Assembly: GCA_963792855.1 (NCBI GenBank)
Contig: CAWBXZ010000014.1
Coordinates: forward strand, 1-15,357
Length of the DNA: 15,357 nt
Direction of reading: 5' to 3'
From: SG8-40 sp963792855
Lineage (GTDB): Bacteria; Pseudomonadota; Gammaproteobacteria; Burkholderiales; Eutrophovitaceae
How positions within the stretch are numbered: the stretch's first letter is position 1; each line of letters begins with the position of its first letter. The notes beneath the pieces are model-generated. The model was not told the DNA's origin. It worked only from the letters and a program-made list of their open reading frames with translations, and ran no database searches. This document shows, piece by piece, positions 1 to 9,880 of the stretch. Made by a program: the position numbers and the translations under genes.

Positions 1-570
1 AGGCGCTTGGGCTCGGCCATGCGGTGTTGTGCGCACGGCCTGTTGTCGGCGCCGATGCATTTGCCGTCGTTCTGGCGGATGACCTGATCGATTCGAAGCC
101 GGGCGCGCTGAGCGAAATGGTAAAGGTATACGAGCGCGAGTCGTGTTCGGTCATCGCAGTCGAGAACGTTGCGCCTGAAGATACTTCCTCATACGGCATT
201 GTCGATTGTGGTAACACCAGCGGCGAAACGCGGCCGATCAGTGCGATCGTCGAGAAGCCCATCCGCGGTCGCTCCGTCGACGCTGGCGGTCGTGGGACGT
301 TATCTGCTCACTCCGGAGATTTTTGATGAACTGGTAGGCGTGCAACGCGGCGCGGGCGGCGAGATACAACTCACGGATGGCATTGCTGCCTTGCTAGCGA
401 AGCAGAAGGCACTGGCATACACATTCAGGGGCACGCGCTACGACTGTGGTTCCAAGCTCGGTTATCTTCAAGCCAATGTGCAATACGGCCTGCATCATCC
501 CGAAGTGGCCGAAGAGTTTCGTGTGTTTTTGAACAAGTTGATGCGAGATAGCCAGGAACGGGCGGTTTAA
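1..570 (+). pseudogene. galU: UTP-glucose-1-phosphate uridylyltransferase, 5'-truncated by the window and frameshifted
   Basis: GalU makes UDP-glucose from UTP and glucose-1-phosphate for envelope polysaccharides. The window opens inside the gene: the frame starting at base 3 reads ALGLGHAVLCARPVVG, a typical internal GalU segment, followed by VVLADDLID and the conserved SYGIVD and IVEKP. Just after IVEKP the homology moves from the frame of base 3 to the frame of base 1, between about 261 and 271, and continues as APSTLAVVGRYLLTPEIFD, GAGGEIQLTDGIAAL and RYDCGSKLGYLQANVQYGL to a TAA ending at 570. Roughly the first third of the protein lies outside the window. One indel therefore breaks an otherwise well conserved protein. 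The stop overlaps the hpt start (TAATG), suggesting cotranscription. I favour a sequencing error over true decay because every motif after the shift is intact. Confidence 0.88.
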
Positions 571-1110
571 TGCTGGACGCATCCGAAACCTGGCGGTTGC
601 TGGAAGAAGCGGAACTCGTTTGTGACCGGGTTCGTCGATGCGGCGGTGAAGCGCGTGGCGGAAGAGGTCACGCGTAAAGTCGGTGACAGCGTGCCGCTCG
701 TGCTCAGTGTCATGGGCGGTGGTGTTGTTTTTACCGGGCAACTCCTGCCGCTGCTGCATTTTCCGCTCGAATTCGATTACGTGCATGTGACGCGTTACAT
801 CAGCGACCCAAAGGCGGTGAGATTGAATGGGTCGTCAAGCCCCCAAACCGATGTCTCGGGGCGTACCGTGCTTGTCATCGATGACATCCTTGACGAAGGC
901 CACACGCTGGGGACATCCGTGCATGGTTGCTAAGGAAGGGTGCCAAGGGCCATGTACACCGCCGTGTTCGCCGACAAGGAGCTCAGGCCAAGCCTGTGAC
1001 GGCGGATTTGTGGAGTCAGCGTTCCGGATAGTTATGTCTTCGGTTTTCAGGGCATGGATGTGCATGACGCATGGCGCAATTTGCCGGCGGTCTATGCGCT
1101 CAAGCAATAG
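570..1110 (+). pseudogene. hpt: Hypoxanthine-guanine phosphoribosyltransferase, multiply frameshifted
   Basis: This enzyme converts hypoxanthine or guanine plus PRPP to IMP or GMP in purine salvage. The ATG at 570 overlaps the galU stop and begins MLDASETWRLLEEAELVCD. The protein then has to be followed through several frames: VDAAVKRVAEEVT and PLVLSVMGGGVVFTGQLLP in one; GEIEWVVKP in a second; the PRPP-binding loop VLVIDDILDEGHTL back in the first; DIRAWLLRKGA, then MYTAVFADKE, then VPDSYVFGFQGMDVHDAWRN and NLPAVYALKQ with a TAG ending at 1110. I count at least seven indels, several in runs: C5 at 840-844, G4 at 909-912, G3 at 947-949. The phosphoribosyltransferase motif IDDILDEGHT and the C-terminal FGMD-like segment fix the family. 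It sits between galU and mtnP, and its product step uses the hypoxanthine that mtnP would release. Confidence 0.85.
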
Positions 1111-1134
1111 CAACGGAAATCTCAAGGCAAAATC

Positions 1135-1852
1135 ATGATCGGGATTATTGGTGGCAGCGGCCTCACCCGTGTCGAATCTGAAAATTACGCGGCGCGAAGT
1201 GGTACGCACTCCGTACGGTGAGCCCTCGGGCGCACTGACGTTTCGATCTCTCAACGGGCAGGAAGTCGTGCTTTTTTGCGCGGCACGGTTACGGGCATAC
1301 GATTCCTCCCCAAAGTGTCAACTACAGGGCGAATATCTGGGCGATGCATGCTCAGCATCCGCACGGCATCGGTGGCGCGTCGGCGGTATCCGGGCCGATT
1401 TCGAGCCGGGTGCTGTGGCAGTGCCCCGAACCAGGCGGCGCTACCTTATGCACGGATGCACACTTTCTTTGACGGGCCCGAGCAACCAGTTACACATATC
1501 GACTTTACGCGCCCCTACTGTGAGGAATTGGACGAGGAACTGATCAGGTCAGCGGCCGAGAGCGGCGTGCCGCTGATCGATGGAGGCGTTTATGCCGCAA
1601 CACAGGGGCCGAGCTGGAGACAGCCGCCGAGATTGACCGACTGGAGCGCGACGCATGGTGGTTGTGACCGGAATGCCGGAAGCGGCACGGCCCGGGAGAT
1701 GGGGCTTTGCTACGCGAGTATCGCCGTAGTGGCAAACTGGGCGGCCGGCCGGCGAATGGCGGGGGCATCGATTCGGGTTCGGTGTGCTCAACAGCGCCGT
1801 GCTAAAAAGGTGCAGACTCTGCTGGCAGCACTCGTCCGACATGCCCGGTTAG
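1135..1852 (+). pseudogene. mtnP: S-methyl-5'-thioinosine (or thioadenosine) phosphorylase, multiply frameshifted
   Basis: The family cleaves 5'-methylthioadenosine or methylthioinosine with phosphate to methylthioribose-1-phosphate plus adenine or hypoxanthine, clearing the by-product of polyamine synthesis. An AAGG box stands 7 bases before the ATG at 1135, which starts MIGIIGGSGLTRVE with the phosphate-binding GGSGL. Homology then jumps frame: NLKITRREVVRTPYGEPSG, FARHGYGHTIPPQSVNYRAN, GGIRADFEPGAVAVP, RMHTFFDGPEQPVTHIDFT, LIDGGVYAATQGP, ELETAAEIDRLERDA, TGMPEAA, and REMGLCYASIAVVANWAAG. At least five indels are needed, among them the T6 run at 1272-1277, C4 at 1424-1427 and G4 at 1605-1608. 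Dropping one C at 1844-1846 gives an ending VRHAG followed by TAG (1850-1852). Neighbouring hpt favours the inosine-specific version as known in Pseudomonas, but substrate choice is an inference. Confidence 0.82.
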
Positions 1853-2389
1853 GTCAGTCCTGCGCATGGGTCACCCGGTGCTGTTGCAACGGGCGCAGAC
1901 GGTGGAAGCGTTCGACACGACAGAACTGCACGGTTCCTCATCGAAGACATGCGCGACACGATGAAAGCGATGAGCGGTGCCGGCATTGCGGCGCCGGCAG
2001 ATCGGCGTCTCGCTGCGGGTGGTGATATTCGGCGTCGCCGGCCTCGCCGCGGCGTAGGGTGTCCGGATGCGCCGTCGGTGCCTTCCGCGGTGCTAGTCGA
2101 TCCGGTTGTCGCCCCACTTGGCGAGGAGATGGAGGACGGCTGGGAGGGATGCCTGTCTGTTCCGGGTATGCGCGGCGTAGTGCCGCGCTACACGCGTGTG
2201 CGCTATCACGGCCGTGATCAGTTCGGCAACCCGATCGACCGTTCGGTGGACGGTTTCCATGCCCGCGTGGTGCAGCACGAGTGCGACCATCTGGAGGGGA
2301 TTCTTTACCCGATGCGCATCAGGAATCTCCGGCAATTCGGATTCAATGCGGAGTTGTTCCCGGATGAGCAGTTCCCGGACGAGACATAG
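1841..2389 (+). pseudogene. def: Peptide deformylase, frameshifted
   Basis: Peptide deformylase removes the N-terminal formyl group from nascent proteins, using a metal held by Cys-His-His. The ATG at 1841 gives MPVRSVLRMGHPVLLQRAQ only if one C of the CCC at 1844-1846 is removed. Further shifts lie near 1932 (ELH to FLIEDMRDTMKAMSGAG), near 1996 (inside motif I, GIAAP then QIGVSLRVVIFGVAG) and at 2040-2060. From about 2062 to the TAG at 2387-2389 the frame is clean and carries motif II (EGCLSVPG, the Cys ligand) and motif III (VVQHECDHLEGILYP, both His ligands and catalytic Glu). All three family motifs are therefore present. The start overlaps the mtnP end by about 12 bases. There is no fmt next to it, so it is probably the stand-alone deformylase seen as a second copy in many betaproteobacteria (inference). 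It converges on glnD. Confidence 0.87.
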
Positions 2390-2437
2390 CCCGGCTTGAC
2401 GTCCCTGGTGCCGGATCGGCCAGACTCCGGGGCGGGC

Positions 2438-5034
2438 TCAGTTTTTCCCCTGCAGCGCCTCCACGAGTGCGGACTCGAGGCTCACGACGCTGCGAGCATT
2501 GTTCAACGATTCCCCTTGTATCAGCAGCATGTCTTCCGCCCGTTCACCCAGCGTATTGATCTTTGCCATATAGATGCTGATCTGGTAACGGGCGAGAACC
2601 AGGGCAATGCTGTATAGCAAGCCCGGCCGGTCACCGGCAACAATACTCAGGTAGTAGTACTGCGCACGGTCATCCGGGCGGATGACGACTTCCGGCGAAA
2701 TGGGGAAGTTCCTCAGTTGCCGGGACAAGCGCACCTTCGTGGGAGCAGGCATGTCAGTGCGCTTGAGCCACACCGGCAGCTCGTGCTCGACGTAGCGAAT
2801 CATGTCGCGGTAGTGGACGTCGAGATCGCCGGTCGTCATGACCTGAAACGTGTCGAGCGCGTAATTGTTGCGGGTTGTGTAAATCTTCGCCTCGGCAATG
2901 TCGAAGTTGGTTTTCTCGAAAAACCCGCAGATCTTCGCGAACATCAGATTTTCGTCGGGTGCGTAGATCATCACTTGCAAGCCTTCGCCCACGGGGGAAA
3001 GGCGTGCTTTTACGATCGGTGAAGGCGTGTCATGCCGATAACTCAGAACCCGGGTATGCCAGACGATGTCTTGTTCGTCGTGTCGTAGAAAATAGCTTTC
3101 ATCGAGTTTCTTCCATAAGGACTCGTGCGCGCCGTCGGCAATGGCATAGGCGCGCAAGCGTTCGAGCACGCGCTGATGCTTCGAAGCCAGGACGCGATCG
3201 TGTGACACGGCGCCATGCGCGAGGTAGCGGCGGGTGGTATCGAACAGATCTTCGAGAAGTTTGGCTTTCCAGGCGTTCCAGACTTTCGGGCTGGTGCCGC
3301 GAACGTCTGCCACCGTGAGCAGGTACAGGGCGATCAACCGGCGTTCGGTCTTGACCTCAGCGGCAAACGCGGCAATCACCGCAGGATCCGATGAGGTCGT
3401 TCTTCTGCGCCGTGGAAGACATGTACAAGTGCTTCTCGACCAGCCAGACGACAAGTCCGGGTGTCCGCCTTGTCAATGTCGTGGCGCTCGCAAAAGCGCT
3501 CCGCATCTTTCATCCCCAGCAAGGAGTGATCGCCGCCCCGTCCTTTGGCAATGTCGTGATAAAGGCCGGCGATATACAACAGTTCGGGTTTTTCGAACTC
3601 GGCAATCAGGCGGCTGCACAGCGGGTACTCATGTGCCATTTCCGGCACCGCAAACCGGCGCAGATTGCGCACCACCATCAGTATGTGCTCGTCGACCGTG
3701 TAGACGTGAAACAGGTCATGCTGCATCTGCCCGACGATGCGTCCGAATTCAGGCAGGTACCGGCCGAGGACACCATACTGGTTCATTCGTCGCAAGGTGT
3801 GGGTCAGCCCCGATGGCAGCCGCAGAATCTCCATGAACAGCGCGCGGTGCTTCTTGCTGCGCCGAAAACCCGAATCGATCAGGTCGCGTGCATGCCATAA
3901 CGCCCGCATGGTTGCGGCACCCAGGTTTTTGACCTCCGGATGCGTTTCCCACAGGAGAAAGACTTCGAGAATGGCGGAGGGTTGTCGCTGGAACACGCCA
4001 GCACCACGTGTCTCCATCAAGTCCCCCCTGACCTGAAACTCCTTGTTGATCGGCACGGGCGGTCTTGGTACCTGGAGAAATACCCGCGCGCGCAGGTTCT
4101 GCAATACGATGTTGTTCAGCAAGGTCACTGACTTTGCTGTGGTGTAGAACTGCTGCATCAGTTGCTCGCTGGCGCGTTTCGCAGGCGTGCTCTTGAATCC
4201 ATATTCGGTGGCAAGTGCGCTCTGAAAGTCGAACAACAGGCGGTCTTCGCGACGCTTGGCCAGATAGTGCAGCCGCACGCGCAATTCAGCCAGCAGGCGT
4301 TCGTTGCGCCTTAGCTGGCGTGCCTCGACATGGGTCAGAATGCGTTGCTTCGTCAGCTCATTCCAGTTGGTACCAAGCCCCGCTGCGCTGGAAATCCACA
4401 GAATGTTCTGAAGGTCGCGCAGGCCGCCTGGACCTTCCTTGATATTTGGTTCCAGGTTTTGCGCAGTGTCGTTGAACCGTGTATGACGCTGCTGCTGTTC
4501 CAGCAACTTGCCTTCCACGAACCGACCGGTGTTCAGTGAGGCCTTCACCATATTGCGGAAGCGGTTATAGGTACGCCGGCTGCCGGCGATGAGCCTCGAT
4601 TCGAGCAGCGTTGTTTGCACCGTGATGTCCTGACTCGCCTCCTCCTGACACTGTTCGACGGTTCGGGCGCTATGACCGATTTCGAGCCCGGCGTCCCACA
4701 GCCGTCCTATCAGCGTCTCGACGCGGCTGCGCGTGTCCCGGTCCGCGTCGCCTGGCAGCAGGATCAGAACGTCAACGTCGGAGTAGGGGTAGAGCAGTCC
4801 CCGACCATAGCCGCCAACCGCAATCAGGCAACAGTTGCCAGACTGCCCGGTTGCTTGCCAGATTGTGCGCAGGGTTTCGTCAACGGCCTGGGAATGCGCT
4901 TCCAGAACCTTGAAGGGCTTCGCGCGGGTGTAGAAATCGGCGCGTATGCGTTCGCGTTGGGCCTGCAGGTTTTCCCGCCAAACGGTGCACTCATCCGACA
5001 CCGCAAGCACGCTGTTGGGCTGCGCGCGAGCCAT
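2438..5034 (-). pseudogene. glnD: [Protein-PII] uridylyltransferase / uridylyl-removing enzyme, with two interior frameshifts
   Basis: GlnD senses glutamine and uridylylates or de-uridylylates PII, setting glutamine synthetase and Ntr activity. The N-terminal frame (5034 down to about 3459, roughly 525 residues) has the nucleotidyltransferase motif GGYGRGLLYPYSDVDV at residues 74-89, the conserved LEPNIKEGPGGLRDLQNI, and the HD hydrolase motif LYHDIAKGRGGDHS with His493-Asp494. The C-terminal frame (about 3390 down to 2438) has two ACT domains, with GLQVMIYAPDENLMFAKICG and YYYLSIVAGDRPGLLYSIAL. Between them the family sequence LVVWLVEKHLYMSSTAQKND is readable only in the third frame, so there is one indel near 3457-3461 and another near 3388-3395. 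The whole gene, about 865 codons, is the normal length. The ATG lies 3 bases after the map stop, so the two are probably translated together. Confidence 0.93.
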
Positions 5035-5037
5035 TTT

Positions 5038-5838
5038 CTAGGCGACGAAAGCCGGCGGTGCAGGTGTGTCGGAAGACAAAGTCAGAACTTCGTAGCCGCT
5101 GTCCGTTACCAGAATCGTATGCTCCCACTGCGCAGAGAGTGCATGGTCCTTGGTGACGACCGTCCAGCCGTCGCCGAGCTGCCGGATTCCGGGTTTGCCG
5201 GCATTGATCATCGGTTCGATGGTGAATGTCATGCCGGGCTTTAGCTCCATGCCCGTGCCCTTGCGGCCGTAATGCAATACCTGGGGTTCTTCATGAAACT
5301 TGCGCCCGATGCCATGGCCGCAGAACTCGCGTACCACGGTGTAGCCGTTTTCGTCGGCAAAGCTCTGGATGCTGTGGCCGATATCGCCAAGATGCGCACC
5401 AGGCTTGACCTGGGTGATGCCACGCCACATGCATTCATAGGTGACCTCACAAAGTCGCCTGGCCTGGATCGAAGGCTCGCCGACGAAAAACATGCGGCTG
5501 GTGTCGCCGTGGTATCCGTCCTTGATGACGGTGATGTCGATATTGATCACGTCCCCCTGTTTGAGTTTCTTGGGACCGGGAACCCCGTGACAGACGACAT
5601 GGTTGACAGACGTGCAGATCGACTTTGGATAGGGCTGATACCCGGGCGGGGCGTAATTCAGCGGCGCCGGTATGGTCCCTTGCTGATTGACCATGAAGTC
5701 GTGACAGAGTCGGTCGAGTTCCTCTGTAGTCACGTTGGCCTTGACGTGAGGCGTGATGAAATCGAGCACCTCCGCGGCAAGCCTGCCGGCCGTGCGCATA
5801 CGGTCGATTTCTTCAGGGGTTTTGATGCTGACTGACAT
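5038..5838 (-). CDS. map: Methionine aminopeptidase, type I
   Basis: Cytosolic enzyme that removes the initiator Met after deformylation when residue 2 is small. The 266-residue protein is intact and full length. All five metal ligands are visible: Asp101 (NIDITV), Asp112 (HGDTSR), His175 (GHGIGRKFHEEP), Glu208 (TIEPMI) and Glu239 (WEHTILV); His84 in the VCHGVP segment is the usual substrate-binding histidine. I chose the ATG at 5838 (MSVSIKTPEEIDRMR), where family similarity begins. The frame stays open upstream to 5889 but offers only a TTG and two ATGs without family similarity, and a likely extended -10 box lies in that stretch. No strong ribosome site precedes 5838. It leads a two-gene unit with glnD. 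The rpsB gene often found beside map in betaproteobacteria is not its upstream neighbour here. Confidence 0.95.
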   Translation of the reverse strand: MSVSIKTPEEIDRMRTAGRLAAEVLDFITPHVKANVTTEELDRLCHDFMVNQQGTIPAPLNYAPPGYQPYPKSICTSVNHVVCHGVPGPKKLKQGDVINIDITVIKDGYHGDTSRMFFVGEPSIQARRLCEVTYECMWRGITQVKPGAHLGDIGHSIQSFADENGYTVVREFCGHGIGRKFHEEPQVLHYGRKGTGMELKPGMTFTIEPMINAGKPGIRQLGDGWTVVTKDHALSAQWEHTILVTDSGYEVLTLSSDTPAPPAFVA

Positions 5839-5866
5839 CTCGTTTGTGGGCGAACGCATGCCGTGA

Positions 5867-5875
5867 ATCATAGCA
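5867..5875 (-). promoter_or_regulatory. Possible extended -10 promoter for map-glnD
   Basis: Reading the minus strand, TGC is followed directly by TATGAT, an extended -10 arrangement (TGn plus TATAAT with one mismatch). It lies about 29 bases before the map ATG and would give a leader of roughly 20-25 bases. No convincing -35 box is visible, which extended -10 promoters tolerate. The rest of the 5839-6045 gap holds no gene I can support. Confidence 0.33.
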
Positions 5876-6045
5876 TTGCAGGGCGGCAATCGAGTGGGGG
5901 CGAGGTGCCATACCGAGAATCCGGTGCGACGGCGCTGGGCCGTGCGTCAAAGGCGCCAGGTGCCTTACCAGCCTTGACAATGCGTTCTGGGAAAGAACTC
6001 GAACCGGATACCGCCGCGAGCGGACTACACCCGCGACGGTTTGTC

Positions 6046-6121
6046 TGGCTCCCCGAGCTGGGCTCGAACCAGCGACCCACTGATTAACAGTCAGTTGCTC
6101 TACCGACTGAGCTATCGGGGA
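6046..6121 (-). tRNA. tRNA-Asn (anticodon GTT)
   Basis: On the minus strand a 76-base cloverleaf can be drawn. The acceptor stem TCCCCGA pairs with TCGGGGA. The D arm GCTC/GAGC holds AGTCGGTA. The anticodon stem ACTGA/TCAGT carries the loop CTGTTAA with anticodon GTT. The T stem GCTGG/CCAGC has loop TTCGAGC. The discriminator is G and the CCA is encoded. All stems pair without mismatch. It reads asparagine AAC/AAT codons. It is transcribed away from tyrB and toward map from its own promoter at 6136-6164. I see no clear terminator between it and map, so read-through into map-glnD is possible. Confidence 0.97.
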
Positions 6122-6135
6122 ATAAAGAGCCGCGT

Positions 6136-6164
6136 ATGATAGTGACTCACCCGGGCTGGGTCAA
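6136..6164 (-). promoter_or_regulatory. Sigma-70 promoter of tRNA-Asn
   Basis: Minus strand: TTGACC (6159-6164), a spacer of exactly 17 bases, then TATCAT (6136-6141). The -10 box ends 14 bases before the first tRNA base, which would give a leader of about 8 bases. The bases after the -10 box (ACGCGGC) are GC-rich, the kind of discriminator known for stringently controlled stable-RNA promoters; that control is an inference. Confidence 0.75.
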
Positions 6165-6183
6165 CCAGCGGCGCCTGCTTGCG

Positions 6184-6220
6184 TGGCTCCCCGGCGGGCG
6201 GCTGCCGAGTTAGGGGAGCC
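6184..6220. repeat. Hairpin carrying a 10-base copy of the tRNA-Asn 3' end
   Basis: TGGCTCCCCG at 6184-6193 is identical to the tRNA-Asn 3'-terminal sequence at 6046-6055, in the same orientation. GGCTCCCC (6185-6192) also pairs perfectly with GGGGAGCC (6213-6220) across a 20-base loop. It lies between the tRNA promoter and the end of tyrB. No T run follows on either strand, so it is not a standard terminator, and the match is too short to call an attachment site. Confidence 0.45.
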
Positions 6221-6276
6221 CGCTTTGACGAGCCGGGAAAGGCCGGGCGGGGGCAGGGCTGGCCAAACGCGTTTGC

Positions 6277-7482
6277 CTAGCCGATCACTCGCGAGATGGC
6301 GTCGGCAACGTAATCGATGTTCTTCGAGTTCAATGCCGCAACGCAGATCCGCCCGCTTTCGATCGCGTAGACGGAGTATTCCTCGCGCAGGCGTTTGACC
6401 TGCTCCCTGCTGAGCCCGGAATAGGAAAACATTCCGCGTTGCTGTTTCACAAAGCTGAAATCGACGCTCGGCACGCGCTGCCTGATTCCGCGGGCCAGAG
6501 CGTCGCGCATCTGACGAATGCGCTCGCGCATGGCAGCCAGTTCAGTCTCCCACAGGGCGCGCAGTTGTTCGTCATTGAGTATTGTTGAAACGATTTGTCC
6601 ACCGTGAGTAGGAGGATTCGAGTAATTGGTACGGACCACTCGCTTGAGTTGGCTGAGTATCCGGCCAGACTCGTCGGCATCCTGAGTCACGATCGACAGT
6701 CCGCCAACACGTTCACCATAGAGCGAAAACGACTTGGAGAACGAATTTGCCACGAAGACCGGTGTCACCTCTGCGGAAAACAGCCGCACGGCGTGCGCGT
6801 CGGCTTCGGTCGAGTCGCCAAATCCCTGATAGGCGATATCGATAAACGGAATCAGTCCTTGTTTCCTGACGATCGAGGCAATCTGCGTCCACTGCGCGCC
6901 CGACAGATCAACACCGGTCGGGTTGTGGCAGCAGGCATGCAGCACGACGATAGACCCGGCTGGCAGCCCGCTCAGGCACTCCGTCATACCCTTGAAGTCG
7001 ATGCCGTGAGTAGCGGCGTCGTAATACGGGTAGTTATTGACGACGAATCCTGCACTCTCAAACAGGCCCCGATGGTTCTCCCAACTGGGATCGGATATCC
7101 AGACTTGTGCCCCGGGGCAGATGCGTCTCAGAAAATCGGCGCCGACCTTGAGCGCACCGGTTCCGCCAAGCGTTTGCAGGGTCACGATTCTGCCTTGGCC
7201 TATCAGCGGCGATTGCGCGCCAAATACAAGCCGCGCGACTGCCTTATCGTAGGCAGGCAGACCGTCTATGGGCAAGTAAGCGCGCGGGTTTCCCGCGGCA
7301 ACGAGTTTCTGCTCGGCACGGCTGACACAATCGAGCAGCGGGACCTTGCCATTGTCGTCGTAGTAAACCCCGACACCCAGGTTGACCTTCGAAGGGTTGG
7401 TGTCGGCAACATAGAGCTCGGTCAGGCCCAGTATCGGGTCGCGGGGTGCCAGTTCGACACCGGCAAGAGGAGAAGTATGCAT
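6277..7482 (-). CDS. tyrB: Aromatic amino acid / aspartate aminotransferase (class I, PLP-dependent)
   Basis: Moves the amino group between aspartate or an aromatic amino acid and 2-oxoglutarate, in tyrosine/phenylalanine synthesis and aspartate metabolism. The 401-residue protein is intact and of typical length. Visible active-site residues are Trp134 in DPSWENH, Asn187 in CHNPTG, Asp215 in FIDIAYQG (pyridine N contact), Lys250 in NSFSKSFSLYGERVGG (Schiff base) and the C-terminal Arg of ESGRICVAALN that binds the substrate carboxylate. I start at the ATG at 7482 (MHTSPLAGVELAPRDPILG), where family similarity begins; the frame runs open 44 codons further upstream with no similarity. No strong ribosome site is visible. 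It is divergent from uvrB. The tyrB/aspC family type is clear, but the in vivo preference for aromatic substrates over aspartate is not decidable from sequence alone. Confidence 0.93.
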   Translation of the reverse strand: MHTSPLAGVELAPRDPILGLTELYVADTNPSKVNLGVGVYYDDNGKVPLLDCVSRAEQKLVAAGNPRAYLPIDGLPAYDKAVARLVFGAQSPLIGQGRIVTLQTLGGTGALKVGADFLRRICPGAQVWISDPSWENHRGLFESAGFVVNNYPYYDAATHGIDFKGMTECLSGLPAGSIVVLHACCHNPTGVDLSGAQWTQIASIVRKQGLIPFIDIAYQGFGDSTEADAHAVRLFSAEVTPVFVANSFSKSFSLYGERVGGLSIVTQDADESGRILSQLKRVVRTNYSNPPTHGGQIVSTILNDEQLRALWETELAAMRERIRQMRDALARGIRQRVPSVDFSFVKQQRGMFSYSGLSREQVKRLREEYSVYAIESGRICVAALNSKNIDYVADAISRVIG

Positions 7483-7571
7483 GGTGTTTATCGGTAAGAT
7501 CTCTCTGGAGAATTCGTTGTGGCCCGGGCGGTGGCTGGTTGCGCCGCCCGCAGCCCGAAAACAAGGACGGA

Positions 7572-7577
7572 ATTCTA
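7572..7577 (-). promoter_or_regulatory. tyrB: Possible -10 box for tyrB
   Basis: Minus strand TAGAAT matches TATAAT at five of six positions, about 90 bases before the tyrB ATG. There is no good -35 match; the expected place, about 17 bases upstream, is covered by the left arm of the 12-base inverted repeat at 7594-7605. Confidence 0.3.
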
Positions 7578-7593
7578 CCGTACCCGCACCCTT

Positions 7594-7670
7594 GCCAGCA
7601 CCCGGAAGCGGCAACGCCTCCGTAATCGCCTGCAGGTGCCCTTAACAGTGCGGCAAAGCCGGGTGCTGGC
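7594..7670. repeat. Perfect 12-base inverted repeat in the tyrB-uvrB divergent region
   Basis: GCCAGCACCCGG (7594-7605) is the exact reverse complement of CCGGGTGCTGGC (7659-7670), with 53 bases between. Inside the spacing GCGGCAAcGCC and GCGGCAAaGCC form an imperfect direct repeat, and CACCCGG recurs once more near 7710. The arms lie where the -35 regions of both divergent genes are expected, so they could be paired operator sites or a cruciform. No known operator (for example a LexA CTG-N10-CAG box) matches. Confidence 0.6.
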
Positions 7671-7741
7671 CAGTCCGAGCAATGTCGTGGGACACTATAT
7701 GTTTATCCCCACCCGGCAAAGCAATGAACCAGGCGCAGCAC

Positions 7742-9872
<2,131 letters not shown>

Positions 9873-9880
<8 letters not shown>

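Noticed and set aside
2390..2437. Terminator between convergent def and glnD
   Set aside because: Only 5-bp stems (CCGGC/GCCGG and CCGGA/TCCGG) are found, without a T run after them on the proper strand; too weak to call.
5863..6087. Small frames on both strands across the tRNA-Asn and the map upstream gap
   Set aside because: They overlap the tRNA gene and the map promoter region, are about 70 codons long and show no recognisable features.
6046..6220. Integrated element or att site at tRNA-Asn
   Set aside because: Only 10 bases are repeated and no integrase or foreign gene lies nearby; kept as a low-interest observation only.
6595..7497. 300-codon plus-strand frame opposite tyrB
   Set aside because: Antisense shadow of an intact aminotransferase; no similarity that I recognise and no ribosome site.
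7483..7614. N-terminal extension of tyrB to 7614
   Set aside because: The 44 extra codons have no family similarity, and family similarity begins at the ATG at 7482.
7620..7724. LexA (SOS) box upstream of uvrB
   Set aside because: CTG and CAG occur at about 7630-7648 but are 13 bases apart rather than 10, and the inner bases do not fit.
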